DNA from: Sphingomonas aliaeris
GTDB lineage: Bacteria; Pseudomonadota; Alphaproteobacteria; Sphingomonadales; Sphingomonadaceae
Reading direction: 5' to 3'
Length of the DNA: 64,000 nt
Assembly: GCF_016743815.1 (NCBI RefSeq)
Contig: NZ_CP061035.1
Coordinates: 1,304,501 to 1,368,500 of the forward strand
The translations under genes and the position numbers were made by a program. Positions 44,933 to 54,391 of this stretch are shown piece after piece. The notes beneath the pieces are model-generated. The model was given only the letters and a program-made list of their open reading frames with translations, did no database searches and was not told where the DNA came from. Each line of letters opens with the position of its first letter. Position 1 is the first letter of the stretch.

Positions 44933-45712
44933 ATGGCCAGCGCGCCGCAGTCCCAGCTTCCCCTCTTCTATCAGGCGCTCGAGCCGCTTTCGTCGGAGGC
45001 GCACGCGAACTACAAGCTGCGTCCGGCGGACAAGGCCAAGTTCGTCGTCGGCCAGCATGCCATTCCGCTCACGGTGGACGAATTCACGCTGGTTCAGCGC
45101 TATATGCCGATCGTCTTCACTGTCGGCGAAAATCCCGTTCCGATCGGCCTGATGGGGATGAACGAAGGCGTCAACGTCTTCGTCGATAACGAAGGCGGCT
45201 TCGCCCAGAACGGCATGTACATCCCGGCCTATATCCGCCGCTATCCCTTCATGCTCGCCAAGCTGCATCCCGATGCGCAGGAATTGTCGCTTTGCTTCGA
45301 TCCGACCACCGACCTGATCGGCGCGTTCGAGGAAGGCGAGCCGCTGTTCGAGGATGGCAAGCCCAGCGAGTTCGTCACTTCGGTGCTCAAGTTCAACGAA
45401 ACCTTCGAGGAAGCCGGCGCACGTACCGGCAACTTCATGAAGGACCTTGAGGAAATGGGCCTGTTGATGGACGGCGAAGTCACCATCCAGCAGGAAGGTA
45501 ACGAGCAGCCGTTCATCTATCGCGGTTTCCAGATGGTCAACGAAGAGAAGCTGAACGACCTGCGCGGTGACCAGCTTCGCAAGATCCACAAGAATGGCAT
45601 GCTGCCGCTCCTGTACGCACACCTGTTCTCGCTGTCGCTGATGCGCGAGATTTTCGGCATGCAGGTAACGCAGGGCAAGATGCCCACGCCCGAGCTGCAA
45701 CTCCAGGCCTGA
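44933..45712 (+). CDS. SapC family protein
   Basis: A 259-residue protein of the SapC family: VGQHAIPLTVDEFTLVQRYM, PIVFTVGENPVPIGLMGM, VNVFVDNEGGFAQNGMYIPA, YIRRYPFMLAKL. The family is named after Campylobacter S-layer genes but is widespread in alphaproteobacteria and of unknown function there. ATG 44933 is preceded by TGGAGA with seven-base spacing. Hairpin repeats occur downstream. Confidence 0.88.
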   Translation: MASAPQSQLPLFYQALEPLSSEAHANYKLRPADKAKFVVGQHAIPLTVDEFTLVQRYMPIVFTVGENPVPIGLMGMNEGVNVFVDNEGGFAQNGMYIPAYIRRYPFMLAKLHPDAQELSLCFDPTTDLIGAFEEGEPLFEDGKPSEFVTSVLKFNETFEEAGARTGNFMKDLEEMGLLMDGEVTIQQEGNEQPFIYRGFQMVNEEKLNDLRGDQLRKIHKNGMLPLLYAHLFSLSLMREIFGMQVTQGKMPTPELQLQA

Positions 45713-46050
45713 TCGACGGATCGACCGGACGGCTCGCGGATGCGGGCCGTCCGGCGGCCGTGCCGTCCGTCAGCCCTGTCGCCGGTCAAATCCCGCCGAC
45801 ATCAGCCGCCGCGGCAAAACCCAAACTGAAATTCGTACCCTCTCCGCCGTTCGTTTCGAGCGAAGTCGAGAAACAAGCCCCCAAACCCGGAAACGGTTTC
45901 TCGACTACGCTCGAAACGAACGGGGAGGGGCGTAAATCAACTTTGTCATCCCCGCGAGGGCGGGGATCCATAAGCCCGCTGTTCCCGGCTCCAACCGGCT
46001 TCCTCGAACGGCAATGCTGCACCTTCGAAACCGACTCAAAACGTCGGAAA
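45713..46050. repeat. Intergenic region with two palindromic repeats
   Basis: About 338 bases without a recognisable gene, between convergent genes. A 28-base arm at 45847-45874 pairs with 45896-45923 (27 of 28 pairs, 21-base loop); its core is CCGTTCGTTTCGAGCG. A second perfect 8-bp hairpin ATCCCCGC/GCGGGGAT lies at 45948-45967. The first is the best-preserved copy in the window of a repeat also seen near 30669, 40865 and 60342. Confidence 0.7.
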
Positions 46051-48172
46051 CTACCCCAAGCTACGCTTGAACGTCAGCAGCGGCACGACGTGCGAGTTGC
46101 GATCCCGATACTCGATCGATGAGGCGCTCGGATTGCGCCGGTCCGGCAGATAGAAGGTCCGCACCCGGCGACCGGCCCGGTTGGTCAGATTGTTGATGCT
46201 CAGGTTCACGGTTGTCCGCGCATCCGGCCGCCATTCGCCGAAAACGGTCACCTGCGGCACCTCCTGAAAATTGCGATCGGTCTCGTCCAGCCGGTAGAAC
46301 GTCCCGGACGTTCCACCGCTCAGCCCGAACCCCCAGGCGAATTTCCGAAAATCCTGTCGAAAGTTGGCCTCGCCGACAAAGGCGGAATTGCCGGAAAAGG
46401 GTCGCGAGCGCAGTGTGTACGGATCGATCACCGACGTAGAAACATAGGACGCAAGCAGTGTCAGTCGCCCGCCCTTGATACCCAATTTGCCGAGCGGCGC
46501 GTCGATCCGGTTGCGGAATATGAAGACGTGGCCGTTGCCCAGATTGCCGGGCGCGTCGAACCCTTCCGGCGTAGGCACCCGGTCCTGCACCAGCGACACC
46601 TTGTTGTAGCCAAGTTCCAGCTTGTACAGTCCGTCGCCGAGCAGCTTCCGCTCGACAGTGAGCAGCGTTTCCCATGACCGCTGCGGCAGCAGATCGACAT
46701 TGCCACCATTGACGCGGTTGTTCGACAATTCGGCCCCGCTGATGAAATCCTCGAACTGCAACTGCGCGACGGTTCGCTGCACGGACAACTGCGCGCGCCA
46801 TTGCTGGTCGGGTCGCCAGTCGATGGTAACCTTGGGCTTCAGGAAGCTCAGCGATCGTTCCGCCTTCGCATCGCCCGTCACCGTGATGCGCGACATCTCC
46901 TGCGTCAGGCCCAGATCGATCCGCAGCTTCGAATTGATCGCGCGCCCGGCATTGATGAAGGCCTCGCCACGAACTTCTTTCACCACCGCATCGTCCACGG
47001 GCAACGCGATCGGCGTCGCTACCCCACTGCCATCGATTACCGACAGGTCGACCTTGCTGGTCAGCCGATTGATCACACCTTCCGCGCCGATATCCACGGA
47101 CCAGCCGAATAGGTTCGGCCGGCTCCACACCGCGCGTGCCAGCGTCTCGGTCAGCCGGTCCTTCAACTGCTGCGTGAACCCACCGATCGTGGCGTCACCG
47201 ACGCGGTTGTACGACGCATCCCGACTCAACCTGTCGCGCCGGGTCGTGAGCCCGATCAGCTTCAGCCCGCCCCCCGCCAGCGGACGCGTAACCTCGCCGC
47301 CGAACTCGTAACTGTCGTAATTCAGCCGCTGAGTCAGCGGATCGTTGCGCACCGGCCCCGCCAGTGGTGTCACGATGTTCGATTGCGTCAGCCGGAACCG
47401 ATCGACGAACACGCGGGCGTTCAAATGCGCCGTCTTGTTCGCGCCATCGTTATGCTCCCACGATCCGGCAACCGCGATGTTTGGCTCGTCGGTCGTGTTC
47501 ACCTTGCGGCGGAATTCCAGCAATCGGCCATCGGGCACGGAAACCACACGGTCCGTGCCTTCTTCCGTCGTCTGGCTATTCTCGACGGTGACCGACGCAT
47601 TGAACGTGGACTTGCCGCGCTTGATCAACGCCGATGCGCTGCCCGCCGGACGGATCTTGCCCGTGAAGTCTCGCGATGCCGACGCCTCGACCGTTCCCGC
47701 CAGCCCGCCGCCCGCGATAAGGGTCAGGTTCAACACCTGCGACTTGCCGGTATAGTCCGCGCCGAACAGGTCGCCCGGCCCAACCTCGATCTTCGCCACC
47801 CGGCTAGCGGGGATGCGCGACAGCAATGTCTGCAGCGTCTCGCCCTTGGCGCTTGGCCGCTGCCCGTTGATGACGATGTTACCCGCCGTCTGCCCGAACC
47901 CGCGCACCGATGGATCGACCGATTCGATCACGAGATCCCGGCACGCGCTCCACCATCTGCAACGCCGTGGCGGGCGCGTACTTCGCGAAATATGCCGCGT
48001 CATAGCTTCGCCGGGCGTTGGTCGGACCGGGCAGGGCGGCATCTTGAGACGGCTGCTCGGCGACTACCGGCGCACCCGTGATCTGCGCCTCCGCCGGAGA
48101 CGCCAGCGCCCCGATCGCACCGATCGTCAGGCCAAGCCCTCGACCGAACGTCGCCATCATCTCCTGCTGCAT
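46051..48172 (-). pseudogene. TonB-dependent receptor-like outer-membrane protein, frameshifted
   Basis: A plug-and-barrel outer-membrane protein of about 700 residues. A signal peptide and plug begin near 48172 (GLGLTIGAIGALASPAEA, then YAPATALQMVERVPG). A missing base in the CCGGG/GATC region near 47936-47940 shifts the frame; the rest (VIESVDPSVRGFGQTAGNIV, INGQRPSAKGETLQTLLSRI, barrel strands) runs to a stop at 46051. The end is INNLTNRAGRRVRTFY... RSLG. A promoter and palindromic operator lie just upstream. A TonB-like gene precedes it. The transported substrate is unknown. Confidence 0.75.
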
Positions 48173-48188
48173 CACACCACCCAATCCA

Positions 48189-48244
48189 GACGACTACGCT
48201 TGTAGTCGTCATGGTGTGTTAAGCAAGTAATACGGGCTTGGCAA
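48189..48244 (-). promoter_or_regulatory. Promoter with BlaI/CopY-like operator for the receptor gene
   Basis: On the minus strand TTGCCA (-35, 48239-48244) and TAACAC (-10, 48216-48221) are 17 bases apart. At the expected start point lies the perfect palindrome GACGACTAC-N4-GTAGTCGTC (48189-48210). Its core GACTACNNNNGTAGTC resembles BlaI/MecI/CopY-type operators (usually TACANNTGTA) except for one centre base. No blaI or M56 peptidase gene is in the window. Confidence 0.5.
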
Positions 48245-48277
48245 GCACTTTGTGGCTCGTTCCTGACCTCTGCAGCG

Positions 48278-49102
48278 CTAGAGCATCCAAGTGAAGTTCA
48301 GCGAGACATGCGCGGCCATCGGCTTTCCGTCCTTGCCGACCGCCGGCTTGTACCGCGAGTATTTTACGGCGAGCTTGCAGGCAGTCTCATCCAGAAGGGC
48401 ATGCCCGCTGCTGCGCACCACCCTGCAATCCGTAACCCTGCCGTCAATGCCGACCCGCCAGATGATTGAGGTGGTACCTTGTGCACCGGCTTTCAGGGCT
48501 GCTATCGGGTAATCGTTGTCCCTAACCCAACTCGCCATGCCAAGTGCAAGCGGGCGTTGGGCCATAAGGCTACGCTCCGCAGGATCGATCTTCCAGCTTT
48601 GCAGGAGGTCGTCCGAACATTTCCGCAGCGCGTCTCGCGCCGCGGTCGTGCCTTTCAGTGCGACTTGAACGGTCTTCAGACCGGCGCCGCTCATTTTGAA
48701 TTGGCCCGCCGAAAGCACGTCGTTGATGTCTTTCTCCGACAGCTCGAACATTGTCACTCGGGTGTCGGGCCGGTCCTTCGGACGCCATGACACGAAATCC
48801 GATGGCACGGATCGACCGTCGGGCAGGATATCTACCTTGCCGGTTCCCCGCATCGTAACGCCCCGCGCCTCGGAAGTGATCGTAACGACTTCCATCCGCT
48901 CGCCCATCGGGGATGGTCGGAACCCCAACAGCAACCGTTCGCGACCCGTTCCATAATTCCTGTTCAGCACGCACATATTGTCGGCGTATTCGACGAACCA
49001 CGGTCCCGAGGGCTTCCAGGCTACGTCTTTGGAGGATTCGTTCGGCGTCGCCACCTGAAGGCCGGTGACCGCGATTGCGACGATAAGTGCGATGTTAGAC
49101 AT
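48278..49102 (-). CDS. TonB-family C-terminal domain protein
   Basis: A 274-residue protein with an N-terminal hydrophobic/signal segment (MSNIALIVAIAVTGL) and a long periplasmic middle. The C-terminal TonB-like domain (about 190-274) reads YPIAALKAGAQGTTSIIWRV, then GIDGRVTDCRVVRSSGHALLD and KYSRYKPAVGKDGKPM. Such proteins can energise or interact with outer-membrane receptors. The receptor gene lies 106 bases downstream on the same strand. It lacks the proline-rich linker of classic TonB, so an exact role is uncertain. Confidence 0.75.
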   Translation of the reverse strand: MSNIALIVAIAVTGLQVATPNESSKDVAWKPSGPWFVEYADNMCVLNRNYGTGRERLLLGFRPSPMGERMEVVTITSEARGVTMRGTGKVDILPDGRSVPSDFVSWRPKDRPDTRVTMFELSEKDINDVLSAGQFKMSGAGLKTVQVALKGTTAARDALRKCSDDLLQSWKIDPAERSLMAQRPLALGMASWVRDNDYPIAALKAGAQGTTSIIWRVGIDGRVTDCRVVRSSGHALLDETACKLAVKYSRYKPAVGKDGKPMAAHVSLNFTWML

Positions 49103-49274
49103 GTTCGGTACCCCGCGGCGATACACCTATCGCCAGGCGACAAACATGAAGGCTTGGACCGACCTTGTCCAATGCAGGCTCGCGTTGCTGCAATGGCCAG
49201 CATCATGATCCAACCTTGCCTTGCCCGCCCCCCGAACCCATCTGCACACATCGCCGCAAGCGCTTGCCCGATCC

Positions 49275-49289
49275 GAACAAATATGGAAC
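49275..49289 (+). promoter_or_regulatory. LexA (SOS) box upstream of uvrA
   Basis: GAAC at 49275-49278 and GAAC at 49286-49289 are separated by seven bases, the GAACN7GAAC form of the alphaproteobacterial LexA site. It lies 10 bases before the uvrA ATG, where bound LexA would block transcription. uvrA is a known SOS gene. Confidence 0.7.
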
Positions 49290-49299
49290 ACGACGCCCC

Positions 49300-52205
49300 A
49301 TGCTGACTCACATATCCGTCCGCGGCGCGCGGGAACACAACCTCAAGGATGTCTCCGTGGACATTCCGCGCGACACGTTGACGGTGATCACCGGCCTGTC
49401 CGGATCGGGCAAATCCAGCCTCGCCTTCGACACCATCTATGCCGAGGGCCAGCGGCGCTACGTCGAGTCCCTGTCAGCCTATGCTCGCCAGTTCCTGGAA
49501 CTGATGCAGAAGCCCGACGTCGATCATATCGAGGGCCTGTCGCCCGCCATCTCGATCGAACAGAAGACGACGTCGCGCAACCCGCGCTCGACCGTCGCGA
49601 CCGTGACCGAAATCTACGACTACATGCGCCTGCTCTGGGCGCGCGTCGGCATTCCCTATTCGCCCGCCACCGGGGAGCCGATCGCCGCGCAGACCGTCAG
49701 CCAGATGGTCGATCGCGTCATGGCGCTGCCCGAGGGGACGCGGCTGTACCTGCTCGCCCCCGTCGTCCGCGCGCGCAAGGGCGAGTATAAGAAGGAGATG
49801 CTGGAGTGGCAGAAGGCCGGCTTCACCCGCGTCCGCATCGACGGCACGGTGCATGAGATCGACGAGGCCCCCGCGCTCGACAAGAAGTACAAGCACGATA
49901 TCGAGGTCGTCGTCGATCGCCTCGTGGTGGGGGAGGGCGTCGCCACCCGCCTCGCCGAAAGCTTCGAGGCCGCGTTGAAGCTCGCCGAGGGGCTGGCCTA
50001 TGTCGACCCCGCCGATCCCGTCGAACCGCACACGCCGAGCAGCGCGGTGCTGGGCGATCATGCGCCCCCGGCCGCATCGTCTTCAGCGAGAAATTCGCCT
50101 GCCCCGTCAGCGGCTTCACCATCGCCGAGATCGAGCCGCGCCTCTTCTCCTTCAATGCCCCGCAAGGCGCATGCCCGGCCTGTGACGGCCTTGGCGAGAA
50201 GATGCTGTTCGACGACGATCTGGTCGTCCCCAACCACGCGCTCAGCATCAAGAAGGGCGCCGTCTTCCCCTGGGCCAAGTCCAACCCGCCCAGCCCCTAT
50301 TACATGCAGGTGCTGGGCAGCCTGGCGCGCGAATTCGGCTTCGGCCTCGAAACCCCCTGGGCTGACCTTTCCGCCGACATACAGGACATGATCCTGCACG
50401 GAACGCGCGGCAAACCCGTCACGCTCACCTTCGTCGACGGCAAGAAGTCGTACGACGTGAAGAAGCCGTTCGAAGGCGTCATCGGTAACCTCAACCGCCG
50501 CCTGATGCAGACCGAATCCGCCTGGATGCGCGAGGAACTGAGCAAGTACCAGTCGAGCGCCGCGTGCGAGGTATGCCACGGCGCCCGCCTCAAGCCCGAG
50601 GCGCTGGCGGTCAAGGTCGGCATGCGCGACATTTCCAGCGTCACCCGCCTGTCGGTGGTCGATGCGCTGACCTGGTTCCAGAACATCCCCGCCGAACTCG
50701 GCGACCAGCAGAATGCGATCGCCGAACGCATCCTGAAGGAGATCCTCGAACGCCTGGGCTTCCTCAACAATGTTGGGTTGGACTATCTCAACCTCGACCG
50801 CACCAGCGGCACGCTGTCCGGCGGCGAGAGCCAGCGCATCCGCCTCGCGTCGCAGATCGGATCAGGCCTGTCGGGCGTCCTCTACGTGCTCGACGAACCC
50901 AGCATCGGCCTGCACCAGCGTGATAACGACATGCTGCTCAAGACGCTGCGCCGCCTGCGCGATCTCGGCAACACCGTGCTTGTCGTGGAGCATGACGAGG
51001 ATGCGATCCGCACCGCCGACTACGTCATCGACATGGGGCCGGGCGCGGGCGTCCACGGCGGGGAGATCGTCGCCAAGGGCACGCTGAAACAGGTCCTCAA
51101 GACCAAGGGCAGCATCACCGCGGATTACCTCAACGGCACGCGCGAGGTCGCCGTGCCCAAGACGCGCCGCAAGGGCAACGGCAAGAAGATCACCGTCCAC
51201 AACGCCGTCGCCAACAACCTGCGCGGCGTCACGGCCAGCCTGCCGCTCGGCACCTTCACCTGCATCACCGGCGTGTCCGGGTCGGGCAAGTCCAGCTTCA
51301 CGATCGACACGCTCTACGCCGCCGCCGCGCGCGAACTGAACGGCGCGCGCATCGTGCAGGGCAAGCACGACAAGATCACCGGGCTGCAATATCTCGACAA
51401 GGTGATCGACATCGATCAGTCGCCGATCGGCCGCACCCCGCGCAGCAACCCCGCCACCTATACCGGCGCTTTCACGCAGATCCGCGACTGGTTCGCCGGC
51501 CTGCCGGAAAGCGCCGCGCGCGGCTACAAGCCCGGCCGGTTCAGCTTCAACGTCAAGGGCGGCCGGTGCGAGGCGTGCCAGGGCGACGGCCTGCTCAAGA
51601 TCGAGATGCACTTCCTCCCCGACGTCTACGTCACCTGCGACGTCTGCCACGGCGCACGCTACAATCGCGAGACGCTGGAGGTGAAGTTCAAGGGCAAGAG
51701 CATCGCCGACGTGCTCGACATGACGGTCGAGGACGCGGTCGAATTCTTCAAGGCCGTCCCCCCGATCCGCGACAAGATGGCGATGCTGGTCGAGGTGGGC
51801 CTGGGCTATGTAAAGGTCGGGCAACAGGCCACCACCCTGTCCGGCGGCGAGGCGCAACGCGTCAAACTCGCCAAGGAACTGTCCCGCCGCGCCACCGGCC
51901 AGACGCTCTACATCCTCGACGAACCCACGACCGGCCTGCATTTCGAGGATGTCCGCAAGCTGCTCGAAGTCCTCCACCAACTGGTCGAACAGGGCAACAC
52001 CGTCGTGGTAATCGAACACAATCTGGATGTCATCAAGACCGCCGACTGGGTGCTGGACCTCGGCCCCGAAGGCGGCGTGAAGGGCGGCGAGATCGTCGCA
52101 CAGGGCACGCCGGAGGATGTCGTGAAGGTGGAGGCGAGCTTTACTGGGCGGTATTTGAAGCCGCTGTTGGGGGCGGCATTAACCCGATCGCCCATAGCGA
52201 CGTAA
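49300..52205 (+). pseudogene. uvrA: Excinuclease ABC subunit UvrA, one frameshift
   Basis: UvrA finds DNA damage for nucleotide excision repair. [20 protein letters not shown] opens the protein. Both ATPase P-loops (GLSGSGKSS and GVSGSGKSS), both signatures ([12 protein letters not shown] and [12 protein letters not shown]) and zinc-finger cysteines (CPACDG, CEVCHG, CEACQG, CDVCHG) are present. Around 50061-50072 (CCCCCGG) one base is missing, so the N-terminal frame runs into SSARNSPAP while the correct frame continues [16 protein letters not shown] to TAA 52203-52205. Total size would be about 968 residues. A LexA box precedes it. Confidence 0.85.
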
Positions 52206-52268
52206 AAAAACTAACACTAGCACTTTGATCTCTGCCATTGATCAATTCAGATTACGAGGGAGACTCAA

Positions 52269-53327
52269 GTGGCGGTTTATGCACTCTGGAACAACAAAGG
52301 CGGCGTGGGTAAAAGCTACCTCACGTTCCAGATTGCGGCGGAATATGCCCGTACGCATCCTTCAGAAAACGTGCTTGTGATCGATCTGTGCCCACAGGCT
52401 AATTCCTCTAGCATGCTGCTTGGTGGGATTGAGGGTGGTGAAAGGGTGCTCAACGAGCTGGCTAGCGGGTCGCCAAAACGCACCATTGCTGGATACATCG
52501 CCGAGCGAATTCTGAGTCCGTATGTAAATCCAAATGTCGGATCGCAATATGCGCAAAGGGTTAGCGATTTCAACCAATGGATACCGAGCAATCTTCATCT
52601 CGTTGTTGGTGATGAAGAGCTTGAAGTCCTAGCGTCCCGAGTGCAGGGGGCAACTAATCCTGGGCCAGGCGAGGCTTGGCGAATTGTACACCTTTGGATA
52701 TCGGATCTAATTGCGGACATTCGTCGATCTTGGAACGTTGAAAACAGTACTGTTTTTATTGATTGTAATCCAAGTTTCTCGATTTATACCGAATTAGCGA
52801 TGTCGGCATCTGACCGACTTATTATACCATTTTCGGCAGATGGTTCTTCTAAGCGCGCTGTGAGGGCAGTTTTAGCGTTGCTATATGGAGTGCGTAGATT
52901 GGGTGCTGGGGGGCAGTCGGAATATTATCTCAATTCCCAAAGATTTAGAATGTCTGTGCCTGAAATATATAGTTATGTCGGTAACAGATTGACATCAGCG
53001 AATCTAAGTACCGCGAGTGCATTTCGCACTGTTGTAAACGAGATTGGTGCAGAAATTTATTCGGTATGGACTTCTAATCCATCTCTTTTTGCGGTCCATC
53101 CCTCAGGTGCGCCCGCCCCGAGATCGCGATTAGAATTTAAGCGGATGTTTCAAGCTGAGATTAGAGACGCCAATACGGCATCTGTAATGTCGGGTGCGTT
53201 GGGGATTCCAATTATGCGATTATTGTCGGGATCTAGAAATTTACTTGGAAGACAAATTACCGTTAATCAGACTCAGCTAGATGTGCAGAAGCCAAACATC
53301 AGAGACTTTGTCGCAACGATCGAGTAA
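52269..53327 (+). CDS. ParA-like ATPase, AT-rich
   Basis: A 352-residue ParA/MinD-type ATPase. The deviant Walker A NNKGGVGKSYLTFQ is at residues 8-21, Walker A' VLVIDLCPQANSSSML at about 45-60, and VFIDCNPSF is Walker B. The remainder, including YSYVGNRLTSANLSTASAF, is not recognised. No ParB or parS-like gene is next to it. The coding sequence is clearly more AT-rich than its neighbours, with AT-ending codons, so recent horizontal acquisition is likely. GTG 52269 has a GGGAGA SD. Function could be partition, regulation or part of an accessory system. Confidence 0.82.
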   Translation: MAVYALWNNKGGVGKSYLTFQIAAEYARTHPSENVLVIDLCPQANSSSMLLGGIEGGERVLNELASGSPKRTIAGYIAERILSPYVNPNVGSQYAQRVSDFNQWIPSNLHLVVGDEELEVLASRVQGATNPGPGEAWRIVHLWISDLIADIRRSWNVENSTVFIDCNPSFSIYTELAMSASDRLIIPFSADGSSKRAVRAVLALLYGVRRLGAGGQSEYYLNSQRFRMSVPEIYSYVGNRLTSANLSTASAFRTVVNEIGAEIYSVWTSNPSLFAVHPSGAPAPRSRLEFKRMFQAEIRDANTASVMSGALGIPIMRLLSGSRNLLGRQITVNQTQLDVQKPNIRDFVATIE

Positions 53328-53764
53328 AATATAATCACGGTTGATGTTTCGATCAAAGTTTGAACCAAATTCGAGAATTGAACGTGATTGTGGCTGTTAG
53401 ACTTGAGATAGGGTCATCGTCGCATAATAGTTATTAAATTTTGATCGTAACGGTCGTTGGGGCTGATAAGCTCCCAATTTGCTGCGTAAAGGTTATCCGC
53501 GGGACTGTCCTCACGCTCGATCCGGGATATTTGGTTTGCCTCATGGCCCACGCTGGAGGCGGGACATATCAATTTTCCGGTCCGGACGAAAGGTGATCAC
53601 CATGATCCGTCGTTCCATCCGAACACAGTCAGGCTCCCGTGGGGCTGACGGCGCTCGGTGTACAGCGTGATCTTGCGACCTTCGGTCCCAGTAATTGCGT
53701 GATGACGCTTCGGGTAGCCTGTCAGTTTACATGACCGTTTTCGGCAAAGGGGATGCTGGTTCCT

Positions 53765-53792
53765 GTAGGGCGTGAACTTACGTGACTTTTCC
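53765..53792 (+). repeat. GTGAACTTACGTGACTT box
   Basis: GTAGGGCGTGAACTTACGTG followed by ACTT, a member of the family found near 10405, 20052 and 54252. Like the unit at 54367, it stands upstream of the conserved segment that carries the (here decayed) 54463-type start region. Confidence 0.55.
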
Positions 53793-53985
53793 TGGCCCCA
53801 CCCGGAACGCCCACGCTCCGCTGGTTGCCGATGAAACCCCAATCATCGGAGCACCCCAAGGGCCAAACACCGCCCCCAAGTCCACCACGACCCCCAAGCC
53901 CGCCACCCGCCGCGCTCCGCAGCGCAAGGTTAGCGCCAAGACAAATGCAAGCAACACCTGCAGCCGCGGTGCTGGCCCCCTCGGA
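53793..53985 (+). pseudogene. Decayed copy of the 54463 gene start region
   Basis: This stretch matches the promoter and first codons of the hypothetical gene at 54463: GGAACGCCCACGC, GCTGGTTGCCGATG, CCCCAATCATCGGAGC, then a proline/lysine codon run. At the start codon position ATG reads AGG (CCAAGGGCC instead of CCAATGGCC), and the frame breaks soon after. It is most simply a tandem duplication of the 54463 5' region that lost its start and decayed. Confidence 0.65.
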
Positions 53986-54251
53986 ACGTCCTGCGCTCGT
54001 TTATCGCGTAACAGGCCTGTCCTACACGTTCCGATCCGGCATATCTGATCCGTTTCCCTTCCAGACCGGATGCCTAACTTGCCAGACCATCCCGACCAAA
54101 CCACCCACGCCGCCGCTTCGCCACCGGTCGTCGCAACGCCTAGCCAGCGCGCTCCGCGTGGTAGCGGCAGACGCGTTCTTCAACGGCAGGCCAATGTCGC
54201 GGCTCGTGTCGCCGTCCTCCCCATCCCGGCTTGGCATGCCTGACGAAACAC

Positions 54252-54391
54252 TCTGTAGGGCGTGAACTTCTGTGAACTTCGTTATCCACCCAAGCCCCAA
54301 GGAACACCCCATAGCGTGTGAACTTCTATGAACTTCGGCACCCGCCAAGCCCCACGGAACACCCCGCATAGTGTGACCCTAGTGTGACTTT
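54252..54391 (+). repeat. Tandem direct repeats with GTGAACTTCTGTGAACTTCG boxes
   Basis: Unit 1 (about 54252-54310) and unit 2 (54311-54366) are near-identical 56-58 base direct repeats. Each has a core like GTGAACTTCTGTGAACTTCG, then CCAAGCCCCAAGGAACACCC-like sequence. A third partial unit at 54367-54391 carries GTGTGACCCTAGTGTGACTT. Each core itself is a direct repeat of about 10 bases, one DNA turn. The array lies 70-210 bases before the 54463 gene. Confidence 0.7.

Noticed and set aside
52269..53327. Plasmid partition locus
   Set aside because: Only a ParA-like ATPase is present; no ParB, parS repeats or replication gene.
53597..53842. Minus-strand frame of 81 codons ending LTVFGWNDGSW
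   Set aside because: No family recognised, no Shine-Dalgarno, and it overlaps the GTGAACTT box and the decayed duplicate; I treat it as non-coding.
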